A stretch of DNA of 64,000 bases from Takakia lepidozioides. Its lineage: Eukaryota; Streptophyta; Takakiopsida; Takakiales; Takakiaceae. Both the position numbers and the translations under genes were made by a program. Numbering within the stretch: the first letter of the stretch is position 1; each line of letters starts with the position of its first letter. The stretch lies in NCBI GenBank assembly GCA_030704615.1, contig CM060731.1:23684001-23748000 (forward strand), read 5' to 3'. The notes beneath the pieces are model-generated. The model had not been told where the DNA came from, ran no database searches, and saw nothing but the letters and a program-made list of their open reading frames with translations. Shown here in pieces: positions 13,249 to 23,789 of the stretch.

Positions 13249-14801
13249 ATGCCGACACTAGCAGCATTCACAGCGGCAGTGAGTTGGCCTAGAGAGTTGC
13301 TTGAGGGCAATGCTCATTCAGAGGATGTACCACCTCCGAGAGAGCAGGATGACATGTATGGTATGGCGGAGTTGCCTACCATGGTTGCTCAGACTCCATT
13401 GTGGGGCACGAGCAAGGATTTGCAGCGGGATGCTGATCGACGGGTGCAACAAGCTTGGGTGGAGGCTTTTGTACCGTCAGGAGAGGAGGAGAGTGTGGGG
13501 ATTGCACCAAGACCACCTCAATTGTCTCCATTGGACACCACACCTATTGTGTGGCAGTATCCGGATGAAGGCATTTGTCTTCTGGACTTGTTTGGCGGGA
13601 TGTGTTACAAGCAGGTGTACGAGTTCGGCGTTACCTGTATGTGGAGAGGGATGAGACTGCACGACGCGTTTCACTTCGCCATGTTGCTCAGTTGGTGCAG
13701 CGGTACCCTGAGTTGTTGTCGGTATCTGCAATTCGTGGATATCAGCAGGCCTTGCCAGCAGACATTTCGTTGCTGGGGGCGCCGGATTTGGAGCGGGTTG
13801 GCTCCATTGATCTGGTAGTGGCAGGTTGGCCCTGCCAAGTGCATTCATCAGCCGGGCATGGCAATGGATTGCGAGACTCGAGGTTGGGTCTGTTTTGGGA
13901 GATGGTGCGGGTTTTGCGCCACTTGCAGCTTCATCAAGCTGTATCTCCAGCATACATCTTGGAGAATGTGCCACTGATGGGCGATTCTCGGACCAGGGTG
14001 ATGGCCAGTGTGCATCAAGTCCGGTCGTGGCTTGGGTCAGCAGTGTTGCTAGATGCAGCTACAGTGGGGTCACGGGCTCATCGTCCACGGCTATGGTGGA
14101 CTAACTTGATGCCACCCGCACTGCTCAAGCGTGCATTTGATGGGGTGCAGCGGCCAGCACATCTCACAGTGGATAACATTTTGGACACAGGGAGGCAGTC
14201 TCAGCGTGTGAGACACGATGACCGTTCGCCTTTGGCAGTGGTCAACAAGGTGGGTCAACCACGAGCAGCATTACCTACACTGCTCAGCTTCCCAGGATCG
14301 CATGTTTTCCGGGATAGTGGACCTGGCCTCCTGTGGGATGCTCAGTTGCAGCAGTTAGTGGAGCCTAATGCTGACGAGCGTGAGCGGGCAATGGGTTTTA
14401 TCACTGGTACCACGGCGGTGTCGTCTCTTTCTGAGGCATCACGTCATCAAGTGTTGGGGCAAGCAATGGATCTCAATTGCTTGACCTGGATTATCAGCTT
14501 GGCTCTGGCTGAGCAACGCGGAGTGTGGAGTACACTTCCCTCAATGGTCTCTCTGCCTACCGAGACGGTACAAGCTGTGAGTGGGGGCGAGCATGTGAGG
14601 ACCACGGGGTGCATGCATCCATGGCACACGTGGGAGGTGCTCGACGTTCAGAGGGAGTTGGCAGCCAAGGCGGCTGTGATGGATGAGGTTGGGGATTCTT
14701 CTCGGGTTGAGGAGGTCCTCAAGGATGAGATGATGGGGCAGGATGAGGTCTTGTCATTGACTGAGCAGGCAGGGAGTACTGCTCAAGAGGTTGCAACATA
14801 G
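13249..14801 (+). pseudogene. gypsy-1 encoded C5-cytosine DNA methyltransferase
   Basis: Would transfer methyl groups to cytosine C5 in DNA. Motif I GICLLDLFGG (about 13570-13599) lies in one frame. From about 13600 the remainder continues in the polyprotein frame: RRYLYVERDETARR, VVAGWPCQ (motif IV with catalytic Cys, 13817-13840), ILENVPLMGDS (motif VI ENV, about 13957-13989), RAHRPRLWW (motif VIII-like, about 14073-14099), a short target-recognition region, and ERERAMGFITGTTA to VLGQAMDLN (motifs IX/X, about 14380-14480). The ERERAMGF block recalls DNMT3/DRM-type enzymes more than CMT or DNMT1. Protease precedes it and RT follows in frame after one TAG (14799-14801). The frameshift in motif I makes this copy inactive unless bypassed, although all catalytic motifs are still readable. 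Confidence 0.85.
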
Positions 14802-16310
14802 CAACCACTGGACGCGTCCTCTACCTCTAAGCCCACTGGACTTAAGGTTGCAGTTACGGAGGACAATTGGGAGCCTGACATTGGACCCATTGTCACCGGA
14901 GGAGAGAGACGACGTATACGGCGGTTCTTGAGGGCTTACAGGAATTGCTTTGCCTTCTGTTTGAAGGACTTGGGAGCACTGAAGGGTCAAGAGATCCGTA
15001 TTGAGTTGGCCACTGACACGCCAATCTTTCGGAGACCCTATAGATACAGTGACATGGAGAGGTCTTTGATTCAGATGAGGACTCAAGATCTCTGGGAGGC
15101 AGGTTTGGTGGAGCTCTCTGGTGGAGAGTATGCTTCAGCCACAGTGATGCCAGCCAAGAATGATGTCTATGGCAATTGGACGGAGAGACGTATGTGCGGT
15201 GATTACCGGCCTGTAAATTGTCAGACCAAGTCCGATAAGTATGCCATGCCAACACCAAAGGAGATCTTTGATGCCATCGGGCATGCTAAGGCCTTTAGCA
15301 CTTTGGATTTACGATCTGGATATCACCAGTTGCCAATCAAGGAGGCGGACAAGCAGAAGACGGCATTCTGGGGGATCAATGAGCACGACAAGGATTGCCT
15401 ATATCAGTGGCGGTTCTTACCATTTGGGCTTAAGAATGCTCCTGCAGAGTTTCAGAGAGTCATGGATAGGATTCTAGCAGGGGTGAACTTTGCTCGGTGC
15501 TACATAGATGACATCATCATCTTTAGTGTTACGATGGAGGAGCATGAGAGACACCTTCAGGTGGTATTGGAGCGCTTGAGAGCGCACGGATTGAAGTTGC
15601 ATCCGGGGAAGTGCAAGTTTTTCCACAACCAGATTGAGTATCTGGGTCACATGATATATCATGGAGGATTGGGGGTACAGCAGACTAAGGTAGAGGCCAT
15701 TGCACAAATTCCACGCCCCACGGATGTGAGCCGAGTTCGAGCTTTCATGGGGTTGGCAAACTATTATAGACGGTTTGTCAAGGGATTTAGTACCATTGCA
15801 AAGGCTCTAACCAAGCTGACCAAGGTGGACCAGGAGTGGCAGTGGGAAGATGAGCAAGAACGAGCTTTTCAAGAGCTCAAGGCGAGGTTGACCTCGGCAC
15901 CTATCTTGAGACGACCTATTAGGGGGCGTCCCTTTCAGCTGCATACGGATTGGAGCATGCTGGGGCTTGGAGCGGTGCTCACACAGGTGGATGATGAGGG
16001 AAGAGAGTTCGTAGTGGCTTACGCTAGCCGCTCGAACAACGCTGCAGAGGCCAAGTACAGCTCATATGAGGGAGAGTGCTTAGCTGCAGTGTGGGCCGTG
16101 GCACACTTCAGGTGCTATCTATACGGCAATCTTTTCACCCTTGTCACGGATCACCAGCCACTCAAGTGGTTGATGGAGTCAGACAAGCTTACGGGGAAGC
16201 TTGCACGGTGGGCACTTATACTCCAGGAGTATGACTTTCAGGTTGTGCATCGACCGGGTTTGGTCAATCGGGATGCGGATGGATTGAGTCGCAATCCATG
16301 CATGAGCTAG
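14802..16310 (+). pseudogene. gypsy-1 reverse transcriptase and RNase H
   Basis: Open and unbroken for about 500 codons from the TAG at 14799 to the TAG at 16308. RT motifs in order: RRMCGDYRPVN, FSTLDLRSGYHQLPI, FLPFGLKNAPAEFQRVMD, and the active site YIDDIIIF (15503-15526; YIDD instead of the commoner YLDD). The connection domain has YLGHMIYHGGL and VRAFMGLANYYRRFVKGF. RNase H shows LHTDWSMLGLGAVL, YEGECLAAVWAV and LVTDHQPLKWL. This part looks catalytically complete. The sequence after the TAG (QDDTGAQW) stays in frame with integrase, so the stop may be a CAG-to-TAG change or, less likely, a readthrough site. Confidence 0.85.
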
Positions 16311-17936
16311 CAGGATGACACTGGAGCTCAGTGGCATGGTGAGACGGACGAGGAGATGGTGCCGGGATGGCACGCATCTGCATTTTTGTGTATCTTGGCA
16401 TCGGGAGGTCAGATTGGACCTACAACAGGGATGACTGTAGACGGAGTGTCTGAGGACCCTGAGGCTAGTGATGAGCTAGATGGTGCCAGAGATATACATG
16501 AGGATTCGGCTGTGTTGGACTACCTCCGCACGGGAGACACGGCAGCCATTGTGACTGCCAGGGAGAGGGATCGGATCCTGCAACGAGCCAAGAGGTTCAA
16601 GTGGGAGGGGATACACCTACTTCGAGTGTGGGAGGATGGTTGGGTGAGGATTGTGCCTCACCCCACACAGCGTGCACGGTTAGTGCGGCATGCCCATGAG
16701 GAGTTGGGGCATTTTGGAGTGCGACGCACTCACAGTTTACTGCGGGGGCAGTATTGGTGGAGTGGTATGCATACAGAGGTGCAACAGTTCATGGCTAGGT
16801 GCATGGTGTGTGACAGGGTGCGTGCTTCATTCAACGCCTCTACACCACAGTTGCATCCTTTACCAATCATGGGATTGGGCTACAGGTGGAGTCTTGACTT
16901 CGTAGGACCGTTGCCACTGACTATGCGCCACCACATATATGTGTTGGTGATGGTGGAGCACTTCTCCAAGTGGATTGAGTTGGTTCCATTGCCTGACAAG
17001 GCTAGTGAGGGGGCTGCGTATGCATTCTTGGATCGTGTGCTTAGCCGATTTGGTGCTCCAGCTGAGGTACTCACGGACCAAGGGAGAGAGTTTTTGGGGG
17101 AGTTTCAGGCTTTGTGTGATAAAGCCTTGATAGACCACCGCACCACTTCTCGGGATCATCCTGAGGCCGATGGCGTAGCAGAGAGAGTTGTTCAGACGGT
17201 GAAGAGGGGTTTGCGCAAGTATGGCTTGCAGAAGGGACACCTAGGAGATTGGGATCTTCAGGTTCCTTGGTTAGCCATGGGCTACAGGTTCAGCAAACAA
17301 GCATCACTTGCCTCCTTCTCACCATATTTCCTTCTCTTTGGCCGAGAGCCGGATTTGCCTACAGCCATTCGTAGGGACACTGCTCAAGTCCTTGACCTTG
17401 ACGATCCGGGCGTGTGGGTACGTGCATGTGATCAGCGTGCAGAGTTGTTCAAGAAAGTCATGCCCATGGCTTTTGAGAACCTTGCCATTGCACAGCACCG
17501 TGATACGTTGAGGTATGCCACTATACGTGGTGGAGGATATCGTCCTAGGGTTCGGCGGTTTAGCCCTGGTGACTATGTTTATTTGCAGCAGACTGCTCCT
17601 ACGACTCTGGATGTTACTGCAGGGCGTGTTATTCTGAGGGTTCGAGAGGTGTTGCCCTCAGGGGTCCTGATCTTAGAGGGTCGGGATGGCATGACTTGGA
17701 AGGACCATGTGCGTAATTGTGCACCATGTCACCTTCCCAATGTCGATGGCAGAGTTGACCCAAACTTGGCAGTGGTACCTGCAGGTTTGAGGTGCATGCT
17801 CTGTGGGTCTGCCAAAGGGGCAGCCACCATGCTGGTGTGTGATCGATGCTCAAGGGGTTGGCATATGGGATGCTTGACACCACCTCTTGAGAAGGTACCT
17901 GACGGAGATTGGTTGTGTCCACACTGCTTGGGATAG
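16311..17936 (+). CDS. gypsy-1 integrase with C-terminal PHD finger
   Basis: Integrase would insert the cDNA. Its HHCC zinc domain reads HAHEELGHFGVRRTH to CMVCDRV (about 16690-16822). The DDE core shows SLDFVGPLP, LTDQGREFLG and DHPEADGVAERVV. A GPY-like region follows with VRRFSPGDYVYL and VREVLPSGVLILEGRDG. The last 50 residues form a C4HC3 PHD finger: CMLCGS, LVCDRCSRGWHMGCL, GDWLCPHC (17793-17930). PHD fingers read histone tails, so it may guide integration, taking the place that a chromodomain holds in chromoviruses. The frame is intact from the preceding TAG to its own stop at 17934-17936. The first Met, at 16356, is probably not a native start. Confidence 0.85.
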   Translation, partial: QDDTGAQWHGETDEEMVPGWHASAFLCILASGGQIGPTTGMTVDGVSEDPEASDELDGARDIHEDSAVLDYLRTGDTAAIVTARERDRILQRAKRFKWEGIHLLRVWEDGWVRIVPHPTQRARLVRHAHEELGHFGVRRTHSLLRGQYWWSGMHTEVQQFMARCMVCDRVRASFNASTPQLHPLPIMGLGYRWSLDFVGPLPLTMRHHIYVLVMVEHFSKWIELVPLPDKASEGAAYAFLDRVLSRFGAPAEVLTDQGREFLGEFQALCDKALIDHRTTSRDHPEADGVAERVVQTVKRGLRKYGLQKGHLGDWDLQVPWLAMGYRFSKQASLASFSPYFLLFGREPDLPTAIRRDTAQVLDLDDPGVWVRACDQRAELFKKVMPMAFENLAIAQHRDTLRYATIRGGGYRPRVRRFSPGDYVYLQQTAPTTLDVTAGRVILRVREVLPSGVLILEGRDGMTWKDHVRNCAPCHLPNVDGRVDPNLAVVPAGLRCMLCGSAKGAATMLVCDRCSRGWHMGCLTPPLEKVPDGDWLCPHCLG

Positions 17937-18182
17937 TGGCAGTGGACATGACTTGAGGCAGCTAACAAGACATGGGAGGCCAAGCTCATAGGAGTCAATA
18001 CATGAGATCCCAAGCTCAAGTTCACAGGTTGCAAGACGGCGACTAACGATGGGGCAACTCTTGCACCCGGCCTCTTGATCTATCGAGTTTGAGTGTAGTA
18101 GGGATAGTGGTGGAGGACTTAGTGAGGCTATGATCACTATCACATCTTGTGGCTACCTGGACTTAGAGGGACCTAAGCACCA

Positions 18183-18196
18183 GCTAGGGGGGCGAT
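18183..18196 (+). promoter_or_regulatory. gypsy-1 polypurine tract
   Basis: AGCTAGGGGGGCGAT lies directly before the LTR start TTGTGTGG. It is the expected position and composition for plus-strand priming of reverse transcription. Confidence 0.6.
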
Positions 18197-18714
18197 TGTG
18201 TGGACTAGTGACTGCCATAGTGGGCAGCATAGTGGCAGCCTAGTGACTGACTAGTTGTAGCCTAGTGGTTGGACTAGTGGCTGGACTAGTGGTGGACTAG
18301 TGGTATACTAGTGTGTGGTGTGCACATGTGTTGTGTGGTTTTGGACAGCGATGTAGTTGTGTAGCGATATGTATGCACACGACAGCTGTCAAGTTATTTT
18401 GCCACTAGTGTGAAACTAGCTAGGAAATAGCTAGTTTTTACATATTGACATTTGGGATTGGCCCAAGTGTCAATCCAGGGGTCAAGGTAGATTTAGGCCC
18501 TGGAGTGGTTATCTTCACGGCAAGTGCGGGAGGCTCATCTTTCTCGAGTTGAGCCTCACCGCGCCTAGCTATGGCGCCGTAGTGTGGATTCCCCATGGCG
18601 TGGGGTGCACTTGGCTTGACTTGTATTTGAGTGATGAGGTTATATATGCATGAGTTTATGCTTCAGCTTTGTGAGCTCGCATGAGCTTGTGCTTGTATTC
18701 TTCTTCTTTATCAT
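18197..18714 (+). repeat. gypsy-1 3' LTR (about 518 bp)
   Basis: Starts TGTGTGGACTAG after the polypurine tract and ends ...CTTTATCAT where the same TGTGTGGACTAG begins again. The first 130 bp contain about ten CTAGTG-type units, probably the U3 promoter region. Further in is a stem-loop (18530-18557, arms GAGGCTCA/TGAGCCTC) followed by a GGCTTGACTT block. Confidence 0.75.
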
Positions 18715-18903
18715 TGTGTGGACTAGTGACTGCCATAGTGGGCAGCATAGTGGCAGCCTAGTGACTGACTAGTTGTAGCCTTGTGGTTGGACTAGTGGCT
18801 GGACTAGTGGTGGACTAGTGGTATACTAGTGTGTGGTGTGCACATGTGTTGTGTGGTTTTGGACAGCGATGTAGTTGTGTAGCGATATGTATGCGCACGA
18901 CAG
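18715..18903 (+). repeat. Truncated second LTR copy, head-to-tail
   Basis: Repeats the first 189 bp of the LTR (18197-18385) with very few differences (for example CCTAGTGG versus CCTTGTGG and CACAC versus CGCAC), then switches to unrelated sequence at 18904. No primer binding site lies between the two LTR copies. Confidence 0.85.
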
Positions 18904-19578
18904 AAGCATCGGATTCCCTCTCGCGTGACTGTTACACATAGTCGTTCCCTTATTAGTGCACATGCCAGCAATTGGTGTACAGCTGTTCGTATTCAGTTAT
19001 AGATGTCTCACGTGTGTCGCCCAAAATAAACGGCGTGTTCTTTATTAGAACGGTTTCAATATTTAAAAATAACAGCGAATCCCAGAAATCTTGGCGCACA
19101 GTCTTACACAAATAAATGTAAATGAACAAGAGTTTGATGACAAATCTTGGAATATCATACACGGTCATCCTTGTTAGCCAAACCCCACATTCGTTTCACA
19201 TTTGGAACTTTCCAGGTGCGCATGATCATTGGTAGTAGTATAAAGATACATTTACTTTATTTGCAATCCCATCCTCAGATCCTGTGGCATGCTTCCAGGA
19301 AGTCAGCTTTGTTATTGGGTTTATTGATGAGGTTCTGGTTAACGGTTTAACAGCTGCCGACACTGCTCCTAGGGATACTCTGACCACTGGGCCCACAAGA
19401 AAAGTAATTAAAATGGACGGCTACATATCTGTTAAGAATAACATAATATGCACAGTCGTTGTCTGAGCTTCCTCCGCCATATTCTCTGCTCATTCTTCAA
19501 CTGTGTTCTGGAGACATCAGTAAACCGATTTACACTAGATCTGCGATAGCAAGGTACAAACATACGCGAGGAAGGAAG
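18904..19578. other. Spacer between gypsy-1 and the MULE-type gene
   Basis: No coding signal that I trust. An open frame runs upstream of the transposase ATG at 19579 back to about 19459, but its residues do not look conserved. It may hold the terminal inverted repeat or promoter of the MULE element, but I could not recognise an end. Confidence 0.3.
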
Positions 19579-22500
19579 ATGGCTTCCTCTGAAGCGGAGT
19601 TCTTCTCTGACGACAAACCAGTGCCGTTCTCCCAGGAAGTCCTTGACAATGGATTTGCAATTGTTCTGGAACATGTCTTGGCTACCCGTTTTCAGCTGCA
19701 GAATGGCTCCATCTTTTTGGAGAAAGAGGTGTACGATCTTAAAGGGAAGTTGTTGAAATACTCTTTCCAAAACCGTGATGAGACGGCTCATATCAGCCAG
19801 TGGAGAGTGCATCCTGGTCGATACAGAGTACTTGGAGAGCCTCGGCGAAAGTCCCTTGGGTCATATGTGACGCCCGGGACTGCTGCTTCGGTCGTTGAAG
19901 ACAAGAGGGAGGTGGTGGTGAAAAAAGAACAGACGTCCTCCACTCCAATCGTTGAGCTTTCGGATTCTTCCGATGATGACATAAGTGAAATTCCAAATCC
20001 AGTCCTTCCTACTGTGGTTGGAGAAGCTGATGAAGAAGAGATTTGTAGTGTCATTCCAAAATTGCGGGCGATGGGAGGAATGGCTGGATTCAAAAAAGAG
20101 TTGTGGGGAATTGATTGGGAATCTTTGAAGCAGGTGCCTGTGAAGTTCTTGCCTGAGACTTTTGATGGCGATATCCTATTCGAGCTGCCTCCTCCTCCGC
20201 GAGTTGGAGATGTAACAATCATGATGCATGGAATGGACAAGAAACACGACGGGCACCCGTGGTGCAGAACAAAAACATCCAATATTCAGAATGATGACAA
20301 GCTTGTTTTCAGGAGGACAGTTTGCAATGGACACCTTAGGTGTGATAATTTGAATTGCAGACACTTTCTTCAGTCTGGGGTTCATAATCAAAGTGAATGG
20401 GAGGGTCTGGCGGAAAATCCATTTCAGCCTAGGACTGCCCCTCCACCGGCAAACACTTTCGTCTGCAAATTCTGCAAACTTGTGCCATCCTGCTTGGCGC
20501 TCTGCGGAGCAAGAATGTATTATGTTGTCCACCGTTTGAAAACAATGACAAGAGCTTGTGTGCATTTTGGATTCCATAACCATCCTGTCTCGAAGGGGGA
20601 TTACAGGGAGAGTGTTGAGACAGTATCGAGGTTGATTAAACAGGAGTTCGGGAGAAACCCATCCGCAACAACATCTGCAATTGCTCTTGGCGCAAGCAAG
20701 TCCTTCTTGGAAAGTCATATTTTGAGTGAAGGGGATTCTGTGGGGACTAAACTTGACGGTGCAGCATTGGACCTGGTCATGGATCATTTCTCCAATTTAA
20801 GTTCACCGAACATTCGGCATCAGATCAATGCATTGAGAATGGGCTCTAAGATCAGAGGCTACATAGACAATATTTTGGAATTGAAATGAGTGAGCAAGTA
20901 CGATTACATCCAGGACAATGTATTCCCAGGTCAAGGTGCCATCAAAGTTTTTCTTTTCAAAATGTCGACTGTTGGGGAGGGCAATGGGGTTAGCCTCGTG
21001 AAGCGGATGCAGAAGACTGGGGACTTGTAGAACTGTTTTCTTATGTTTGATCATGTGAAACGAGTGAAGGATTGGACGACAATGGCTTGTCATGTCTACG
21101 ATCCAGTGTACCAACGAGTTATGACAATTGCAGTTTGTGACATGCAATCCGAGGATACGGAATCCCAGAAGCTCATGTGGAATTCCCTGATACGTGTCAT
21201 GGGCTGCCATGGGCTGCCATCTCCAAATTTCGCAGGTTTCATGGCGGATAGTGCTCAAGCAAATTTCAATGCTGTTCGTATTGTCTTCGGATCGGGCGAC
21301 CCAAAAGTGCCTATGCCAGGAAGAGAGCGTACATGTCTATTCCATTGGACACAATCTCTGGAAAAACATACAAAGTCGGACATCAAACCAGAGATGCAGA
21401 CTCAGCACCGTAAATTGTGCAAAGAGTACAAAGATGCTAGAACAATGAAGGAGGCGGACACTTTGTTCCAGACAATTCGTGCCTGGTGGTTCTCTTCTGG
21501 AGCTGCATCACTTGAGAGTATGAGAGCATTGGAAGATTGGCTGGCGTTTTGGCACTTCCGGTATAGACAGTGGGGGGCAGCCATGCCATTGGTACGAGGC
21601 TTATATTTATTGTTTTTTCATACATTTGCTTTCCATTTTATTGTGTCCTCGCTTTCTTTATGTTGTTTTCTGTTCACTGTTTTGAAGTGTGGTTCTGCAC
21701 TTTGCAGAACATGTCCATTGAGGAAATGGCGGACATGCCATCTTGCAATTTGGCAGAAACTGTGCACAACGCATGGTTGCAGCAGTCTGGGAAACGAGGT
21801 CAAGATTTGTATGTGGCAACAACAGATGATTTGATACGTGCCTTGCAACAACAAACCCGATACCGTGATTTCTTACGAGGTGGGGTTGGTGGCAAGGGTC
21901 CGAACAAATGGGAGTTGATGTTGCGTGCTGCAAACAGATCTAGGGATCCAATCATGATAGCACGGGCGGTGAGCAAGTATGCCCAGGGAACGCCACTTGT
22001 TTCTAGAGTTCCACATCTTGAAGGGGAGGAGAGATTCGGCTCTTGTAAGAGGAAATTGAACACTCCACCTGGTTCGGATTCAGATTCCCACAGGGCAGAC
22101 CGTGATAACTTCTTGAAGCCTCGTGTTCCTCTGCATGACAGCTCCATGTCCGGAACCTCCATTGTGGAGGAACCTCCAACACGACGGCAAGCTCCAGCAT
22201 CAAACAGTGCCACTGAAATGGTGCAGGAGATAAACAACCCTCTTGATGTGCTTGAGTCCGCATGCCCCGACCACGTTTGGCACATAGAACGCACAAGTGT
22301 AGGGTCTCGTGTGAAATGTACAGCGATCAGGGCAACTAATTTCGAGAAGTGCATTTCATCTATATCCAGAGGTGGTGCCCGAACTCCTGCTCCGACTTTC
22401 ACGGGCTTGATGCGTCCATACGGTCAACCAGAAGCCAAGAACCACAAGTTCTGGTTCTGCGCAGATGATTGTGCCAGATGTGTGCATGGAACTGTGCGTC

Positions 22501-23087
22501 CTTCCGTAGTGATAAAGCCATCTCCTCCAACCGTTTGGCCCGTGAAGGTGGGAACACATCTCAGTTTTCAGGAGATTGAAATGCTGGAGGAGGCAGGTTT
22601 TTCCCTTGCGAGACAACCCCAACTCCATGCATGTGCTACTACTTCTGCGTCCTCCCGGGTCCCCCCGGCAAATCCTGACTTGTGGCCAACCAAACGAGAT
22701 GGAAAGCTCGTTCGGCGTTTCCCTCCAACCGCTGAACACTTTGGCAAAGTGGAGTCCGCAAGAATGCTCCAAGCTCGTGTTGGAAGCACCACGGAAGTAC
22801 CCGATCATGGTCGGGTATTCACAATCATCACTTCCACATCTGCTGTTCATGACAGGACCTACGACATCACGGTTTCCAATTTCCCCAATTGCACATGTCC
22901 TGATTTTGTGAATATGTTATCAACCAGTTTGGGCAAGAGAGGTAAATTCATACCCTGCAAACATTTGTATTTCATATTTTTGAAGAGGATGGTTTGCGAT
23001 CCCAAACGTGACAACTTCATTCACCAGGCCACTATGAGTTTCAAGGAGGTCGATACTCTTTTGCAGCGGGATACAACACATGGGTAG
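19579..23087 (+). pseudogene. MULE-type transposase with WRKY/GCM1-like and SWIM zinc fingers
   Basis: Mutator-like transposase, two exons (19579-21591 and 21708-23087, GT-AG, phase 0). The N-terminal region has an acidic patch (SDSSDDDISEIP), then a zinc-binding cluster CNGHLRCDNLNC with HFGFHNHP, the WRKY-GCM1-like finger common in MULEs. The DDE-like core follows: FMADSAQANFNA and CLFHWTQSLEKHTK (the C/H signature after the second Asp). The C-terminal SWIM finger is CTCPDF...CKH (about 22889-22965). Two stops break exon 1: TGA at 20887-20889 and TAG at 21028-21030, with matching protein continuing in the same frame after each. I chose the ATG at 19579 because acidic, conserved-looking protein starts there. 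I found no terminal inverted repeats. A domesticated FAR1/MUSTANG-type gene is an alternative, but the stops argue against it. Confidence 0.75.
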
Positions 23088-23665
23088 CATCAACTATGCA
23101 ATGTGGTATGTGGACGACCATGATTTGAAATGTGTAATTCACATCAATTCGGCGGTGCAATGATATGGCCTCCAACTATACGGAGTGAGCTCTGAGTGAC
23201 AACTTTTAGGTAGTGCACATTTGTCATTGCACCGTTCGAAGTCTACATGTCTTGCTGTCGCTATGCACTACAATCATCTTTTGAAGATGATCCTAACTCT
23301 CATTGTTATTTGAGGAGGGAGGAAGGTCTTCCCGTGGCAGCCTTTATGGCACACACTTTGTGAGGATATTTTTTCGTCCTCGTAATTGTAAAAGTGAAAC
23401 AAGCATTTGTAATTGCACAATGTTGGATGCTGCAATTGTAGGCCTCAACGCTCGTCTTGATTCTATTTAGGCAAGATTCCCTGCATTAATTCCACGGTCA
23501 TAGGACCATCCACGGTTATAGGCGGCGCATGTTAATGCTGACGTGGCAGATGACGGACAGTGCCATGTCATCATTTACCAGATGATTCGCAGGGACACTG
23601 AAGGAGGTGGAAGCACACGGAACGCCGAACCGGGAGAAGGTCCAGAAACCCTAGAGCAGACATAA
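23088..23665. other. Spacer between MULE pseudogene and ParB-methyltransferase gene
   Basis: Contains the 3' flank of the transposase and, near 23590-23665, an open stretch (DTEGGGSTRNAEPGEGPE) that ends in an in-frame TAA at 23663-23665 just before the next gene's first exon. Nothing else recognised. Confidence 0.3.
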
Positions 23666-23789
23666 ATTCCAGCAGATGTGAGAAGGAAGAGGAAAGCTGC
23701 AGAAGGGGATCCAATTTCAAAACCTAAGAAGGCGCCAGTAAGTTTTATCTAACTTACATTTCATTGTTGAAGATATGCGTAGAGATTGA

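Larger units (their letters stand above)
11815..18903 (+). mobile_element. Ty3/gypsy-1 retrotransposon with DNA methyltransferase and PHD finger
   Basis: LTR retrotransposon of the Ty3/gypsy order (protease, RT, RNase H, integrase). A C5-cytosine DNA methyltransferase is inserted between protease and RT, and a PHD finger ends the integrase. The 5' LTR and most of gag are missing: LINE sequence runs straight into a Gag zinc knuckle. The coding part of about 6.1 kb lies mostly in one frame (11811, 13575, 14928 and 16356 are all in the same phase), suggesting one original Gag-Pol polyprotein. This copy is broken by a 10-bp duplication near 12985, a stop at 13240-13242, a compensating frame change near 13600, and in-frame TAGs at 14799-14801 and 16308-16310. 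A polypurine tract and a 3' LTR follow, then a second, partial LTR. Confidence 0.9.

Noticed and set aside
16308-16310. Programmed TAG readthrough between gypsy-1 RT/RH and integrase
   Set aside because: Possible, but the copy has other stops and shifts, so a decayed CAG codon is more likely. Sibling copies would decide.
20176-22850. Several 150-200-codon minus-strand frames opposite the MULE transposase
   Set aside because: Shadows of the conserved plus-strand coding sequence; no domains.
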